A stretch of 64,000 nucleotides of DNA from Dromaius novaehollandiae (GCF_036370855.1 NC_088099.1:150307517-150371516), one strand, 5' to 3'. Shown: positions 47,201 through 59,129, counted from the first letter of the stretch. Notes: generated by a model not told the origin, from the sequence alone. Program-made: numbers and translations.

Positions 47201-50200
47201 TAGTGCTCTGAAAACAGATGAAACTCCATTCTATACAATCTGTGACTACAGCTAGAAAATAAGTTCCTGTATCTGCCAGAACTCACAGGTCATGAACACT
47301 AGGAGGGATATCCCATTTACTACTGATCACTATTGAACATGTTTTCTAAATTCAAATTATTTTCATTTTTTATTCCTAATGTTCCTGGAAGATACAAAAA
47401 CAATGCAATACATACAAGTTCGTTTTCAATAGAAACATTAGGAAATCCCTAATTTGCCTAGCAGCAACTTACCATTGAAGCAATTACAGATATCTTCATG
47501 GGTGACATATGAAAATGTAATTTTTGTCAAGGAACGGTTTTCTTCAAATGACATGAAACTATGCCTAAACTATACACTGGCCACTGTTACTCAGAGATAT
47601 AATCAGAGCATGATTTATTGCTGTCAGAATGGCTGTTTAAAAATAGCACAGTTCTGTACTGTAAAAAAAATATATATATATATCTATGTATGTGAGGAAA
47701 ACACTAGAAGAAGGAACATGAAGTAGCTTGAATGAGATCATTTTTAAATGGAAAACATGTAAAACCTGTTTCTTAAGAGTACCATTTGCCTCACAGATTT
47801 GACAATGGAGAATTCAACTATTTATCCAGACCTCCCAGAATCACAGAAATATACTACTAGAGTGGGCTTGGGCATGCAACTGCAGTCCCATCCCCCTGCC
47901 TCAAGACAGCACTAACCAGTAAGACTTTCCAGACAGACGTTTGCCTCTCCTGTTCTGGGAAAACTCCTGTGATAGAGATTCTACCATCTCCCTGGGGGAT
48001 CAAGTCAAGCTTAACTCTCCTGACAGAAAGTCCCTAATATCTAACTTAAATCTCATTTGCTACAAAATCCATCTTATAGAAACAGTTCTGCAGAGCAATT
48101 GCAAGTAATTTTAAGTACTTATCACTGTATTACAGATAAGAAGAGTACTTTCCTGCTCCAAATCCCAGATGTCTGTTTTGTGCAGTATTGTGCAAGACAG
48201 CTAAACACATAGTTACAAGTGATGAACACAGTGTAGCTGGAACTCTCTGCTTATGGGGTATTTACACACAGGATACTTTCCCAGTTTCAGTCCCAGCAAG
48301 CTTCAGCACTTTGTCAACTTGATTTATCTTTGGGAGATAGCTAAATCTTTTCAAGAGAAGGAAACAACACACAAAAAAGTAATGTGAAGTACTGCTAAGC
48401 AAGTATAAAGTACCTGAAAGCAATGTATTTCATTTAAAACCAGGCACCTGAATTATCTTATAGATATAAAAATTACCACCATAAATACATGTGCCAGATT
48501 ATTTCACGTAAAAAAATTTATACTCTTTTACTGTTAAACCAAAACTTGACAAAAGAATTATCCTTCCCTTGCTTATGGATAAATGAACTACATTATGCTT
48601 TACTACATAACTGTTGTTTTAATTGTAGTTCCAAGATGTGCACAACATATGTTTAAAAGGATATTGGTGATTTGTAGAGTCATCCATAACATTCTTAATA
48701 CTTTGCTGTAGCCACAGTTTCTGCTGATCCAATTCTTTTTCTTTTAGCTCTAGATCTTCAATTTCAGCTTCAAGATACCTCAGTCTGTCTACGACTTCCT
48801 TTGTATTGCAGCCAGCACCTACTCCTCTTAAAAAGATACAAGGGTTCATGAAACTACAGCATGTGAAAATCTAAAGCAAACATACAAAGATCATTTATGA
48901 AGTCTACACATTTAAAAAAAAAATCTACCAATACTCAGTACAAAGCAAATGAATGTTTATTCTCTCAGCAGTGTTTTAACAGAAAAAAATGAAAATTCTA
49001 AACTTAAGATCAAATTGAGAATTCCCTTCTACCTAATTTTATATTCTTTTGGAACATAAGTTCTTCTGTGTTAGAGCTAGTTTGTAGGACCCTTCTCCTA
49101 GCCCTCCCCCTAACACTTCAGCTTGGCTTTTCATCTCAAGTGGCTCATAAGAAAATAAGTGTGGCATACAGGCGCAAATGTAGGTGGAGACAGTGTGTCC
49201 CAGTACCTTTCCCAGATCCATCCAGAGTAAATTTTTCATCTGTAAGTGCTATTTATAAGGTAGCAATACAAGTTTCCTAAAAGTTTCTCTCATGTATGCT
49301 TCAAACCTGGTTTCATGCATCAAAGATGCAAGTTAAAGGAAAGACAAAGGGCATTTGCAACTTTTGATTTGCAACTTGTGATTCCCATATGCTGCATTGC
49401 TCATTGCTGAGCCTACCATTAATTCATTAGTATATCTAGTTAGAAGTGGAAGGAAGCAATTTTTGTTGCTCTTGAGCACGAGAAGATACGCAGGATTGAC
49501 TTACTTCCACTGAATGCTGTTTTTTGACTTTTTCTCAATCAGATCAATTCCTTCTAAAACGTTGGTGATATCATAGATCCTTCTCTTCTGTCTCACAGCA
49601 AGAGTATCAGCAGCCTGTTAAGGGAAGAGTGAAAAGTGTCAGCAACTTGCACATTGAGGGCAAAAGACAGACTCAGTAAGCCATTTCCCTGGGGGAGGGA
49701 AGCCAAATAATAACTGTGTAACTGTGAAGGCAGAAGGCTCATCTTTTCAACAGCCAGATGCTCAATCATGAATTCAAAAGCTGAGCACCTGCTTCGAATG
49801 GCACGCAAGAGTGGCCTACTAGTGCCACAAAGCATGCTGAGAGGAGCCACCTCTTTCAAGGCTGGGGACCTATCCTTGCCAGAGAGGAAAGAGTTCAAAA
49901 ATATTGTAAAGACTGTGTTTGAAACATGCACTCTTCATCCTCTTAGGAGAGCCTGTAATGTTCTTTTTGGAACGTAGGAAAAAAGAGTAGGAAAGGCAGA
50001 CAGTGACACCCTGCCATGACATAAGCCTCTGAAGCCAACAACATGTTACCTTTACCATCCCTCCCTCCTAACACTTAAGATATCGCAGGTTAAATTGTGC
50101 CTGGATCCAAAATGACAGGGCTGTAATTTCACAAAGTGGTTGAAGAAGAGCCAAAATACTTTAAGCCAGCATTGTTTTACAACATTTCACTGCATGAATC

Positions 50201-53200
50201 CCCACTGTAGTATACCTCAACTCGCTCAATCTATCACATTCAGTACTAAGAGCCATTTCATCGCTACCAGAGCCCTCACAGCGATTATACTGATGATCGC
50301 CATCGTCTCAATTTCACTTTTAGATTAAAGCTAGCTAAGCTGTGTTTCTACATGCTGTCACAGCATGGCACTCCAAGCAAAGCATGCACTCTCAGTCAGT
50401 GGAAATACTCACTTTGCTTGATCACTCCATAATTCTGTCCCTGCTGATTTGTATCCACCTGATGTGAAGCCTTAGGATGGAATAAGCAAACCTGAGCTAG
50501 TAATGCCTTCCATACCCTCATCTTTTTGATGATGTAAAGTGGCTCCGGTTCAAAGATATTAGCCAAAAGGAGAGAAAACAAAGATGAATCTGACTCTGTA
50601 ACAAGTCAGGGTACACAGACAGACGTGATCCCTAAACGGTTTATAATTGTTGTATTAACCAGAAAAAATAAATTAATAGAGAGGGAGAGTGGAAGAGCAA
50701 GGGAGAAAAGGATAGCTGACAAACACTTTTGCATCCCAAATTTGAACTAGTGTGTAAATCCATCTAATTTCTACTGTAGGCACAAAAAAATTTATTTCAG
50801 TTTGCCTAACAATGTGCTAAATTAATGCTCTTCATAAAGCAGCATATACAAAGAGTATACAGAACAGCCGCAAACAAGAAGGATAACCAAATCCTTCTTG
50901 TTATAGAAGGATTATAAGCATAACATCCTTATAAGCAAAGCCCATATAACTCCTTTCATAGTATTTCCAAGCCATAAACAAACTTGCTGGCCTTCCAAAG
51001 AAATTACATTTTCCAACTAGAAAGTTAATTACTAGGAATCAGTAGTCCAATTTATATTGGTGAATGTTTTGCTAGTGAAGGAAAATTGAAGGAAAAAAGG
51101 AGAGAAAGAATAGAGCTTAAAAAATATTCTTATAGTCATGAAGTATAAACACTGTTCTTTCTCCTTTGCAATGCAATACCTACTAAACAGTGTTTCTACC
51201 AATAGTGTTACCAATACTTATCTTTTGTATGGTCTTTTGTAACAGTCTGTTAAACTCTTTTTATACCTAGCATATACCTAAGTTATAAACTGCACACTTC
51301 AGTTCTCTCCAAGGAGACAATCCTCCAGTCATTAATCGGCTAGTGTGCACCTGCTATTTTAACCTGCTGCTTTGCTGCATGCACACATACTGCTTACAAA
51401 GGTTACAAGTCAAACCTTCAAAATCTAGCAAGTGACAAAATTGATGCTGCCTGCGCGACCTTTAACCAACACCCTGTATATTTCATAGGCTTCAGAGGCA
51501 CAACTTCCTACGTGTCTAAAAGCTCTCCACATGATTCAGTGCAAAGAGTGGGCAGCACATGCTTCAGCAGCGGCCATTCAATTCATTCTCATTTTTTCTC
51601 AATGTTCAAGCTACGGACCCTTGCTCTACTGCCTGTGGTTTGAATCATGGAGAAACTGCTCTGGAGACAGATTTCATTTCTTCTCGCAATTTTCTAAAAC
51701 ACCTGTCTGTACGTTATATGAATGCTCTGCAGCGGTAAAAGTGATATACAAACTTGTAGCTGTAACAACAAAGTATATTAAGATTAAAAAAAAAATCCAC
51801 TAATTTTGGGTGCCCAACCTCAGACATTTCAAACCTGGGGTACTCTTAGTACTCCCAAATCTACTGCACTTCGTACGTCCAAAGCGCAGCTCCCGTTAAC
51901 ATCAGCAGTGGAGATTCAGCATGTTTGCAAACCAGACTGCAGAATCCCAGGTCAGGGACTGAGAAAATGAAGGACACAATTAGTTGTGTACGTATTTGGC
52001 TTCACTAGCATTATATACCATTTCATCACAGCTACGAAGTCCAACTACTTACTGCAAGAATTCCAACTGCAGAGAAGGCCGACTGGGGCTGGTCTGGAAA
52101 GTTTAACCCAGCTATTCGCTTACTTCTTAATCCAATTACCTTCTCAAAATTTTACAAGGCATTTCATGGCTGTTTTAGAAACAAATTGAAATGTTTCTCC
52201 CAGATATTCTAGCAATTACCAATGTAGGCAGACAGGTCAGTAGCGGAGTTCAGACGTTCCACACAAACTAGTCACTAAGTATTTAAATAATTTAAAACAA
52301 AAAAACTCCTGAGACTTTTTAGCAAGTCTCCTGTTGTCAATAAAACTGTTTTTTAAAAGCTTACCATTTTTTAGCCTAGGCCAAGTGCTTGAAATCGATC
52401 CAACCAGCACAACAAAGGTATATCTACCATAATGGCTCTGCCGAAATGGCTCCTTCCTCCAAATCATCTGTACCGGAGCTGCTCCATAAAATAATTTTAA
52501 TGCAAAGCTACCATACTGCAGCCATTCTTTCTAGTATATCCTCATACTTCGAATTAGTATTCAAAACAAATGATGGTCTTCTAAAAAGGCTCTCAACTAG
52601 AAGACAAGTATTTCAGCACGGTGCTTAGCAAGCCTCTGTGCATATTCAGATCACGTGGCTTCTAGGATACAGAAAATGCGCTTTTCGGCACACTTTCAGC
52701 TGCATGCATATATACACACACACAGCACCCTGCCTCCCCCCACCCCAAAAAAAAGTGATAATGGAGTACTTAGGCAACTTTCCCTTTGCTCCCCAGGAGT
52801 TGACAAAGGCAACAGGAGCCATCAGCACGCACTTGCCGCGTTAGCGCTGACGGTACAGGGATCTGCTAGGGCGCCGGGGCAGGGGCGGCGATGCCCGCTT
52901 GACGTGTCTAAGGGAAGAAGTGCTGCATCTCACAGACCGCGCCAGCAGACAAGGCTCTCCTCCCCAGGAGGACCGCCAGCAGTCTGGGGAGGGTTTTACA
53001 CAGAGCAGTGGGTTTGGCCAGCATTATGCACAAGTACTGAACATCACCGCATGCATACAGTGAGGGATTATAAAATCTAATAGATAGGCTTTTTTCTTCT
53101 CTCCTGTGGAGCAGAGCAAGTGTAGAGCAGTTGTTATTTGCTCCTGATCGATATGCTTCTAGGGGAGAGAGAGAAGTGTGTGCACACAAGTCAAGCCAGC

Positions 53201-54960
53201 AGAGTTTATGCTGCACAAGTTAACATGCTACTCTAACCTAAGAGCCTTGTGGTCACTGAGAAGGCTGCTGCCAATGAGACACGTACGAAGCCCCAAACAT
53301 CAAACTAGATTTTAAAGTGCTAATGGCCTAAAGTGCCTGAGAAAGAGAGGTTAAATATAGATTAGAAATTGTGGAAAATTAGGGAATTCACTGATGACAA
53401 ATTTCAGTGACATTCTGGTTTCCAAGGAGTAAACATACTCTACCAAAACATCAAGCGCAGTGAAGTTCAAATCTGAGTTTAACAGCGATAGCAGGGAAGC
53501 AGCCTGGGTAATCAGACAGTCTTTTCCCCTCGTTACCATACGCTTCCCTCACTGCCTCATCCGAGTGGCATACGAAACTGCCCCTCTTTAGCTCTGCGCT
53601 TGTGAGGCATCTGAGGACTAAATCCAGAATGCTTTCTGCACTTCTCTTGCAAATCCTGACTCAACTAGGGGCAATGAAGGAGGCTTAGATCACATCAGAA
53701 GCATCTCCCTTTATACCAGCAGCCCACAAGGAGATGAGAGCAGGGACCCGGGTCTCTCTCCATGGGGCACGAGCAGCACAAAGTGGCCGGACAATCTTTT
53801 CCCCCTTTTCCTTTTGCTTTCCCCTCTTGACTAGCAGGTATTGACACCTCAGATACTAAACACTAGCTCTTACATAACATATTTTTTCTATTGGAAGTTC
53901 TGTCTGGGTGTTTTTGTTAATGGTTTTCTTTATCAGGAATAGCTGTTTGCTTTTAAAATGAACATTGCAGAATTTAAATTCTAACTAAAGAAAACCCTCA
54001 CTTCTACCCCCAAGATCTCTTGGATGTTACCAGAGAAGTGCCCAGCGCTACAGCACTGCCCGAGCTGAGCACACAGAACCAGCAGCGTTTCTCGCGCCTG
54101 AAGAACAATGACCGCACACAGGACTGTGTGTCACTCCTGTTCCACAACGGGCCAGCACCACGGGCCCAAAATATCGCTCTACAGACTGCTTAACAATCGT
54201 TTTTACTGAGAAAAAAATCATGGAGAAATTTTTATGATATTTGCAACACCCATTTACCTTTCTCTGTTTAACCCACCGTTTTCTCAGGACAGTCACCCCA
54301 GAGGGGAATGTCAGCCCCACTCCGTTACACAGCCCAGCTCGGCTGTTCAAATCCCTTTTCTCTGGCTATTTAAGCTAAAATTTTTGGCCTGATGCCTTAT
54401 ACACATGAACGTTTTTTGCTTCTCAAACTGGCCTGGATGAGCTGAAAGCAGGTGACAGATAATAAACTCGGCAGCTCTTGAGATGTGGGCAGCTTACCGC
54501 TATTTTACAGAGGAAAAAAGCCAATTAAATACGAATAAGTTAACTGAATTGTCTGTATCGCAAAGGTAAGGCTACGGGAGGAATAAAACACCCATCAGTG
54601 TCCCCTCGAGCTCGCTCCGAACAGCTCCGCCAGCCACCACGCCCCCGCGGAAGCGCCTGCTGCCTCGCCACGGCCGCGCAGGGCGGCTCCGGGCGCAGCG
54701 CCGGCCGCGGGGGCCGCCAGAAGCGCGGGGCGCGGGGGCAGCCTTGCCGGCAGGCTCCCGGCGCCGCGCCCCGCAGCGGGCAGGCCCGGCGCCGCCTCGA
54801 AGCGCCCGCGACGGACGAGCCGCCGCCGCCGGCGCCGCCGTTGAAGCGCGAGGCGCGGAGGCGGCGCCGCGCTCGCTATGGCAACCGGCGCGACAACAGC
54901 GGCGGCAGCGCCCGCCGCCCCCCGGGCAGGCCCGGCCCGGCCCCGCCGCGCACCGCTTTG

Positions 54961-55004
<44 letters not shown>

Positions 55005-55088
55005 CTTGGTGGTCAGCAGCCCCAGGCTCTTCTCGTGGCGGCTGCTCCCGCCGCCGCCGCCGCCCGCCGCCGCCTCGGCCGCGGCCAT
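41178..55088 (-). CDS. E2F5: Transcription factor E2F5 (whole coding span, 9 exons)
   Basis: Repressive E2F that dimerises with DP proteins and is held by p130/p107 pocket proteins. It acts in the nucleus in cell-cycle exit and, with E2F4, in multiciliated-cell differentiation. Exons are 54954-55088, 49505-49614, 48665-48826, 47473-47516, 45918-45982, 44024-44291, 43139-43339, 42638-42682 and 41178-41287. They give 1140 nt and 379 residues. The winged helix spans about 16-83 with [12 protein letters not shown], the dimerisation coiled coil about 84-135, and the marked box about 137-200. A Pro/Ser/Thr-rich linker follows, and the pocket-binding motif [15 protein letters not shown] closes the protein. 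Intron 3 is AT-AC. Exon 7 (67 codons) is absent from the human protein as I know it, and the N-terminus is about 33 residues shorter than human. Confidence 0.95.
41288..42637 (-). other. E2F5 intron 8
   Basis: GT-AG intron containing the second MIR-like fragment. Confidence 0.85.
41685..41785 (-). mobile_element. MIR-like fragment in E2F5 intron 8
   Basis: CCATTGTCCCCATTTTACAG followed by ATGGAAAATGGAGGCT is the antisense core of an ancient tRNA-derived SINE. Only about 100 bp is recognisable. Confidence 0.45.
42638..42682 (-). CDS. E2F5: E2F5 exon 8
   Basis: A 45-nt micro-exon coding [14 protein letters not shown] (human [14 protein letters not shown]), between a TTTCACAG acceptor and a GTAAGT donor. 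It is the lead-in to the pocket-binding transactivation domain. Confidence 0.94.
42683..43138 (-). other. E2F5 intron 7
   Basis: GT-AG intron between the extra exon and exon 8. Nothing recognised inside. Confidence 0.75.
43139..43339 (-). CDS. E2F5: E2F5 exon 7, in-frame extra exon
   Basis: 201 nt, phase 1 at both ends, open throughout, with a TTTGTAG acceptor and a G/GTAGGA donor. It codes a Ser/Leu/Asp-rich stretch including [16 protein letters not shown] and [19 protein letters not shown]. It can be included or skipped without changing frame. The human protein goes straight from the exon 6 to the exon 8 equivalent. Its position matches the variable transactivation region of E2F4. Confidence 0.75.
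43340..44023 (-). other. E2F5 intron 6
   Basis: GT-AG intron. The exon 6 frame reads on about 70 codons into it, which could be mistaken for a longer exon. Confidence 0.8.
44024..44291 (-). CDS. E2F5: E2F5 exon 6
   Basis: 89 codons starting [20 protein letters not shown], the end of the marked box. A linker rich in Pro, Gln and Thr follows ([15 protein letters not shown]). The frame runs past the donor CAG/GTAGGT into the intron, so the end is set by the splice site. It ends in phase 1, compatible with either exon 7 or exon 8. Confidence 0.93.
44292..45917 (-). other. E2F5 intron 5
   Basis: GT-AG intron, AT-rich, nothing recognised. Confidence 0.85.
45918..45982 (-). CDS. E2F5: E2F5 exon 5
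   Basis: 65 nt coding [20 protein letters not shown] and Met, part of the marked box. Cys stands where human E2F5 and E2F4 have Ser (APSGT). The acceptor is AACCAG and the donor GTATGT. Confidence 0.95.
45983..47472 (-). other. E2F5 intron 4
   Basis: Ordinary GT-AG intron (GTAAGT donor) directly after the U12-spliced exon. Nothing recognised inside. Confidence 0.85.
47473..47516 (-). CDS. E2F5: E2F5 exon 4
   Basis: A 44-nt micro-exon coding [14 protein letters not shown], identical to the human segment. The intron before it ends in AC, not AG. The exon after it starts regularly, from a GTAAGT donor to a CCAG acceptor. Confidence 0.94.
47517..48664 (-). other. E2F5 intron 3, U12-type AT-AC intron
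   Basis: The donor ATATCCTTT is at 48656-48664. The branch site TTCCTTGAC is at 47526-47534, with its adenosine about 10 nt before the terminal AC at 47517-47518. There is no polypyrimidine tract of the major type. All three elements match the minor-spliceosome consensus exactly. The intron also contains an old CR1 fragment. Confidence 0.92.
47837..48065 (-). mobile_element. Ancient CR1 fragment inside the E2F5 U12 intron
   Basis: The forward strand carries an eroded complement of a CR1 3' end: AGAATCACAGAA, then CAGACGTTTGCCTCTCCTGT, GATAGAGATTCTACC and CTCCCTGGG. The order agrees with the younger CR1 copies. Confidence 0.65.
48665..48826 (-). CDS. E2F5: E2F5 exon 3
   Basis: Codes [20 protein letters not shown] and a Leu-heptad coiled coil that ends NVMDDSTNH, the DP-dimerisation region. 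The 3' boundary is not GT. The intron begins ATATCCTTT, the U12 AT-AC donor consensus. Joining to exon 4 gives [11 protein letters not shown], aligned with human [11 protein letters not shown]. Confidence 0.94.
48827..49504 (-). other. E2F5 intron 2
   Basis: GT-AG intron between the DNA-binding and dimerisation exons. No element recognised. Confidence 0.85.
49505..49614 (-). CDS. E2F5: E2F5 exon 2
   Basis: Codes [20 protein letters not shown] and the following [16 protein letters not shown], the recognition helix of the E2F winged helix. The RRIYDI motif contacts the TTTSGCGC site. The acceptor is AACAG and the donor GTAAGT. Confidence 0.96.
49615..54953 (-). other. E2F5 intron 1
   Basis: A 5.3-kb GT-AG intron. 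Its 5' end (above about 54600) is part of the CpG island. The rest is AT-rich with no recognised transposon. Confidence 0.85.
54954..55088 (-). CDS. E2F5: E2F5 exon 1
   Basis: 45 codons, MAAAEAAAG to GVLDLKA, with a GTGCGC donor. The start is orthologous to human MAAAE and has an ideal ACCATGG context. The long Pro/Gln-rich N-terminal insert of human E2F5 is replaced by a short Gly run. [16 protein letters not shown] begins the DNA-binding domain. The frame is open upstream, but the first upstream initiator-like codon is GTG, not ATG. Confidence 0.93.
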
Positions 55089-55560
55089 GGTGCCGCCCCG
55101 CGCCGCCCCCGCGCCGCCGGGCAGCGGCGAGCGGGGCCGCCCCGCGGCGCCACGTGTCGCCGCCGCCGCCGCCACAACGGCCCGAGCGGCCCGCGCAGCC
55201 CCGGCCTGGGGCAGCCTGCGCGCGGCGGCAGGAAGTGACGCGCCGCCGCCGCCGTTGCCTGGAGACCGCCGCGTGGCCCCGGCCCCGGCCGAGGGGGCCC
55301 GAGGGCGGCTGAGCCCGAGGCCCCGCGCGGGGAAGCTGCGGGGCTTCGCCCGGCCCGGCCCGCGGCCTTGGGCAGCGCTGCCCCCGGCCGAGCCCTCGGC
55401 CCCTGCTCCGTCCTCACGTAAAGCCCGGGAGCTCCGCGGCCCGCGCAGCGCAGGGGGGAGCGGAGCCTCGGCCGCCCCAGGCCGGGGCGCTGGGCGCTAC
55501 GGACGCCGCGCGGAACCTGCTCCTGTCCAAAAAGCACCGGTCCCCCCCGCCCACCACCCA
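55089..55560 (-). promoter_or_regulatory. E2F5 CpG-island promoter
   Basis: A GC- and CpG-saturated block upstream of the E2F5 ATG with no TATA box. An ETS plus CRE-half composite, GGAAGTGACG, is at 55231-55240. The island continues over exon 1 into intron 1 to about 54600. Long open frames here arise from the lack of AT-rich stop codons. Confidence 0.75.
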
Positions 55561-55759
55561 CCTTTCCTTACCGTTGCCATTGCTTGGGGTGGTTAAAACA
55601 CTTCACACACTTTTGTCTGCTTTTAAATCATTTGCCTTAATTTCACAGAAAGTTAGAAAAATAAAATTTATTTGTAAAAGAGCACTCTAGAAAGATTTTT
55701 ATTAGCCTTCTAAAAATGCTCTAGGAGGTTTGTTCCTTGGAACGTAACTGCATTTCACT

Positions 55760-55771
55760 CCCATGGCAACG
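55760..55771. promoter_or_regulatory. RFX X-box-like half site
   Basis: CCATGGCAACG matches one arm plus centre of the X-box (GTTGCCATGGCAAC). It lies about 680 bp upstream of the E2F5 ATG. RFX factors drive ciliary genes. A single motif match is weak evidence. Confidence 0.25.
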
Positions 55772-57589
55772 TTGTGAGAAGGGGAAATGCAGTTAACTGA
55801 GGACAGCACTGTAACTGACCTCGGCTGTGCAGCCCGTGCGGCCTGCGACAGCACGGGGCAGACACACGCCCTCCCTCCCAGGCAGGCTCGGGGCGAGCGA
55901 AAACCCACGCCCCGCTGGCAGGGTACGTTGCAGGGCACCGTGTCTTTAGGTAACGGCACCTGCTGCAGCTCAGGCCTGAGGTCAGAGGTTGCTTAAATAA
56001 AACACAGCTGAGGGCCAAAGGAAAGCAGTAACTTTTGTACGTGGTAGATAATGAATATTCCGCCTACGTAAAGTTTGTTTGCATGCATTTGAGTCCATCA
56101 GTAGTTCTTATCAGGTTACTGTCAAAAAAACATTATTTGAGGCCTCCAACAGAAGTATCCTTGCATTGCGCACCACTGGAAAGTCAGAGTAGTTTAAATC
56201 ATGCCACTATTTTTCTGTGCAGTAACAATCTTATTCCACATAGCTTTTTCAAAGAGAGAGCAGACAAGTAGAACACAAATAAGTCTAGGAAGCAAAATCT
56301 GTTATATAAACAACTCCTATCCCACTTATCATGAGCAAAGGGATATAATTAACAAGGTTGGCTATGTGACGTGATGTTTTCTCCTTTGTCTTAGTAAGGT
56401 GAAGTCAAACCCAAAGCAAACCAAAACTGCGCAATTTTCAGAATAGCATATATATAAATATATATGGGCTTTGGATTGCATTCCTGCAGGTCTTCTGTAA
56501 CACAAACATTTTCTAATCCATTTTACACATATTGATTTAAATAGAAACAGTATCTTGTCTGGAAATGAAAACAAAACTGAATCTAATAAAAGCAATCATG
56601 TTTAAGTTATCACAATTAATGCACAAGAACATATGCTGCCTCTGACAAGGACAGAGTTCACATTTCATTTAATTTTAATTTATTTAGTTACTTAATACCT
56701 TCCAATAATCTCAGGCTGAAATTTATCCTTGTGAATAGGTACTAAAATTTGGCATAGTTTTGACCTATGCCATAATTTCATTAATTTATCATTTCAAGGC
56801 CTATTCCTAAGGTAGAAATTACAAGCATAAAGTGGGAAACATCACCAAAGGTAGAATTAGTCAGCTGAAAAAACAAAAAATCCAAACACTACTAACACAT
56901 ATGTACCCAAGTTCCATGGTAAGTTATTTGTGAGCCCAGGGCAAGGAACAAAAATAATCTATGACAAACAGTATTAATTCTCTATGAGAAACCAGCAAAT
57001 AGTAATGGAATGAAAATTTTGGCAGAAAATCTCTGACTTTATGTTAATAAATTAAAAAAGGGTAACATCAAGTTCTTTATCCTATTGATGCATTCCAGGA
57101 ATTCAATTATTTCATCAAAACTGTGGCTGGATCAAATAATTAGCAAATAAAAAAGTATGCCAGAAGACACTTGGTAAGTACGTGAGAAAAGCATTCTGAA
57201 AATGCTGTTGCAAAAAAGCAACCTTCCTGTGCGAGTGATACCCACGTAAATATTATAGACCAGTTTTCCAGATCAGTACTTTCTCAAACAAAGTGGCTCC
57301 TGAAGGAGCGAAGAGTGCAAAGAATGAACAGATATTTTCTTCGGCATTTAGGTAATGTTGCTATATCTATATATGTATCAGCGAATCACAAGATTGATGT
57401 GATGGAAGTGTTTAGAAGACAGACGAATAAGACTAATTTTAAGCTTTACAGCAAAATCTACTGGATTGCCAATCATTAACACAGCTGTGTTATGAGTTCT
57501 TACCCCATATTAATCATTATCACTACGTATTAATTATTACAGATTTACTACTGGCACAGATTTAAAAGTCAATCCTCAACAGTTATATC

Positions 57590-58381
57590 CTACACAGGCT
57601 GGAAAGGTAGAATACCACAGAGCTGATGCCACGTCGTTAGCGCTGACAGCGATGGTCCTCGATGGTCCCGGTCACGGAGGTCGGGGTGGCCGGATGCAGG
57701 AACTCTGTGCTGAGGGGAGACAGAACTGAAGTAGATGTCTTCTCTCTGCCTTCCCCACAAATTTGGGCTCTTACGCTTTTATAAGATAGTTTGATTTCTA
57801 GACAACTGCCAGCCCATAAACTCCACCCATCTCAGACTATGTTGCTGTTCGGTGCAGAGGGGTTACTTTCCCAGGCCAGTGCAGGTGTCTTACTAAGTTG
57901 CAGGGCTGTTTTTTTGTATTTATTTATTTTGCTTAGTTCCTGCTTCTGTTCTTAAAGCAAGAGCAGTTTTTTCCCAGATCTCAAGGTTGTGCTTTTTCAA
58001 GGACCAGTCACTGACCATCAGCGAGGTATTTATGATGATGGGCCTCTGCTTTCAACTCATGCCCATGCTCCAAGGCCTTTGCGGCTATCCCACGCCCGAG
58101 CTGAACATCACAAGAGACACCTGGCACCGAGCTCTGCTTCACACAGCAAGTTCCCATAACAAAAGTTGATAACAAGTCTAACCGGCCTTGCACAGTTAGC
58201 TAAGGGCCTGTGGCCCATTACTAGCAAATAGTATTTTTACTGGGCCGCTGGGCACAAAAATGCTTATAACATTTATGCTACATCAGTTTGCTTATGCTTG
58301 AGTCCAAAACAAACTCACATTAAAGTCTGCTTAGAGGCTTCTACTTTCATTGGTGCAACAGGCCTCTCCGCTTTAGTCACA
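57590..58381 (-). mobile_element. Possible solo LTR of an old endogenous retrovirus
   Basis: On the minus strand it starts TGTGACTAAAGC. There is a TATA box TATAAAAG at 57776-57783. A purine-rich stretch and a GC-rich segment with GTGACCGGGACC follow. This is the U3-R-U5 style of an LTR. No internal viral genes, paired LTR or clear target-site duplication were found, and the ends are uncertain. Confidence 0.35.
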
Positions 58382-59123
58382 GCATGTTTGGAGTTGGGAA
58401 GAAATAGCTCCACCTTGTGTATCAACAAATAATGATTATAACTATTACTGCAGCATTTAACACTTCAGATTATGGTGTAGTGTAACGACCATTTAGTAGC
58501 TTCTGAAAACAAGCAAATGGAACAAATACATCACGGCACTGGAGATTTTGAAAGAAAGTAATCAAAATACTTACCATCATGAAGGAGTTGGAATAATCAT
58601 ATTAACATAAGGCTTGTGATTAGTTTCCATATGAAGATGTTAGTTCATTTTCTCCTACTTTTCAAAAGCCTGTTTGGAAACCTATTTCCACAGAGAACCA
58701 AAATGAACTAAAACAAGTAGGAACAGCAATTAAGACCATGTTTGTTACTTAGAGATTTCCTAAAGTCCCGGAACCGTAATTTTGTCTGGAAGCAAATGCC
58801 TGGTAATTAAATAAAAACACAGTATTAAAAACTTGACTTGTTAAAAGAAACATGACACCATAACCCAGAAGCAATCTGTTCAGTATGAAAAGTTTGTTTT
58901 CTCTGCCCTCGTGGAGGAAATCTTCAAGCTCCTTTCTTTCCATTTTTCCATTCCTGTGCTTAGACCCTCTTTGTATCAGATCTTTGGTTTTACCTTCTTG
59001 TCTCTTACTAAATATAATACTAGTTCCTAACTTCATATGGGGCTTTTCAGGAGACTTGTTTTGACCCACTTTGACAGAACAGTCATAAAAAAGAACACCA
59101 GATATACAACTCAGAAATAACAA

Positions 59124-59129
59124 TTTATT
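59124..59129 (-). terminator. LRRCC1 poly(A) signal
   Basis: AATAAA on the minus strand, about 195 nt after the stop codon, predicting a transcript end near 59105. No closer hexamer was seen. Confidence 0.6.

Larger units (their letters stand above)
55561..59100. other. Intergenic spacer between E2F5 and LRRCC1
   Basis: Contains the RFX-like site and the LTR-like unit. No coding exon seen. Confidence 0.75.

Noticed and set aside
54598-55596. 332-codon plus-strand open frame
   Set aside because: It runs antisense across E2F5 exon 1 and its CpG island. Composition is Pro/Arg/Ala, as expected from stop-poor GC DNA, with no family motif.
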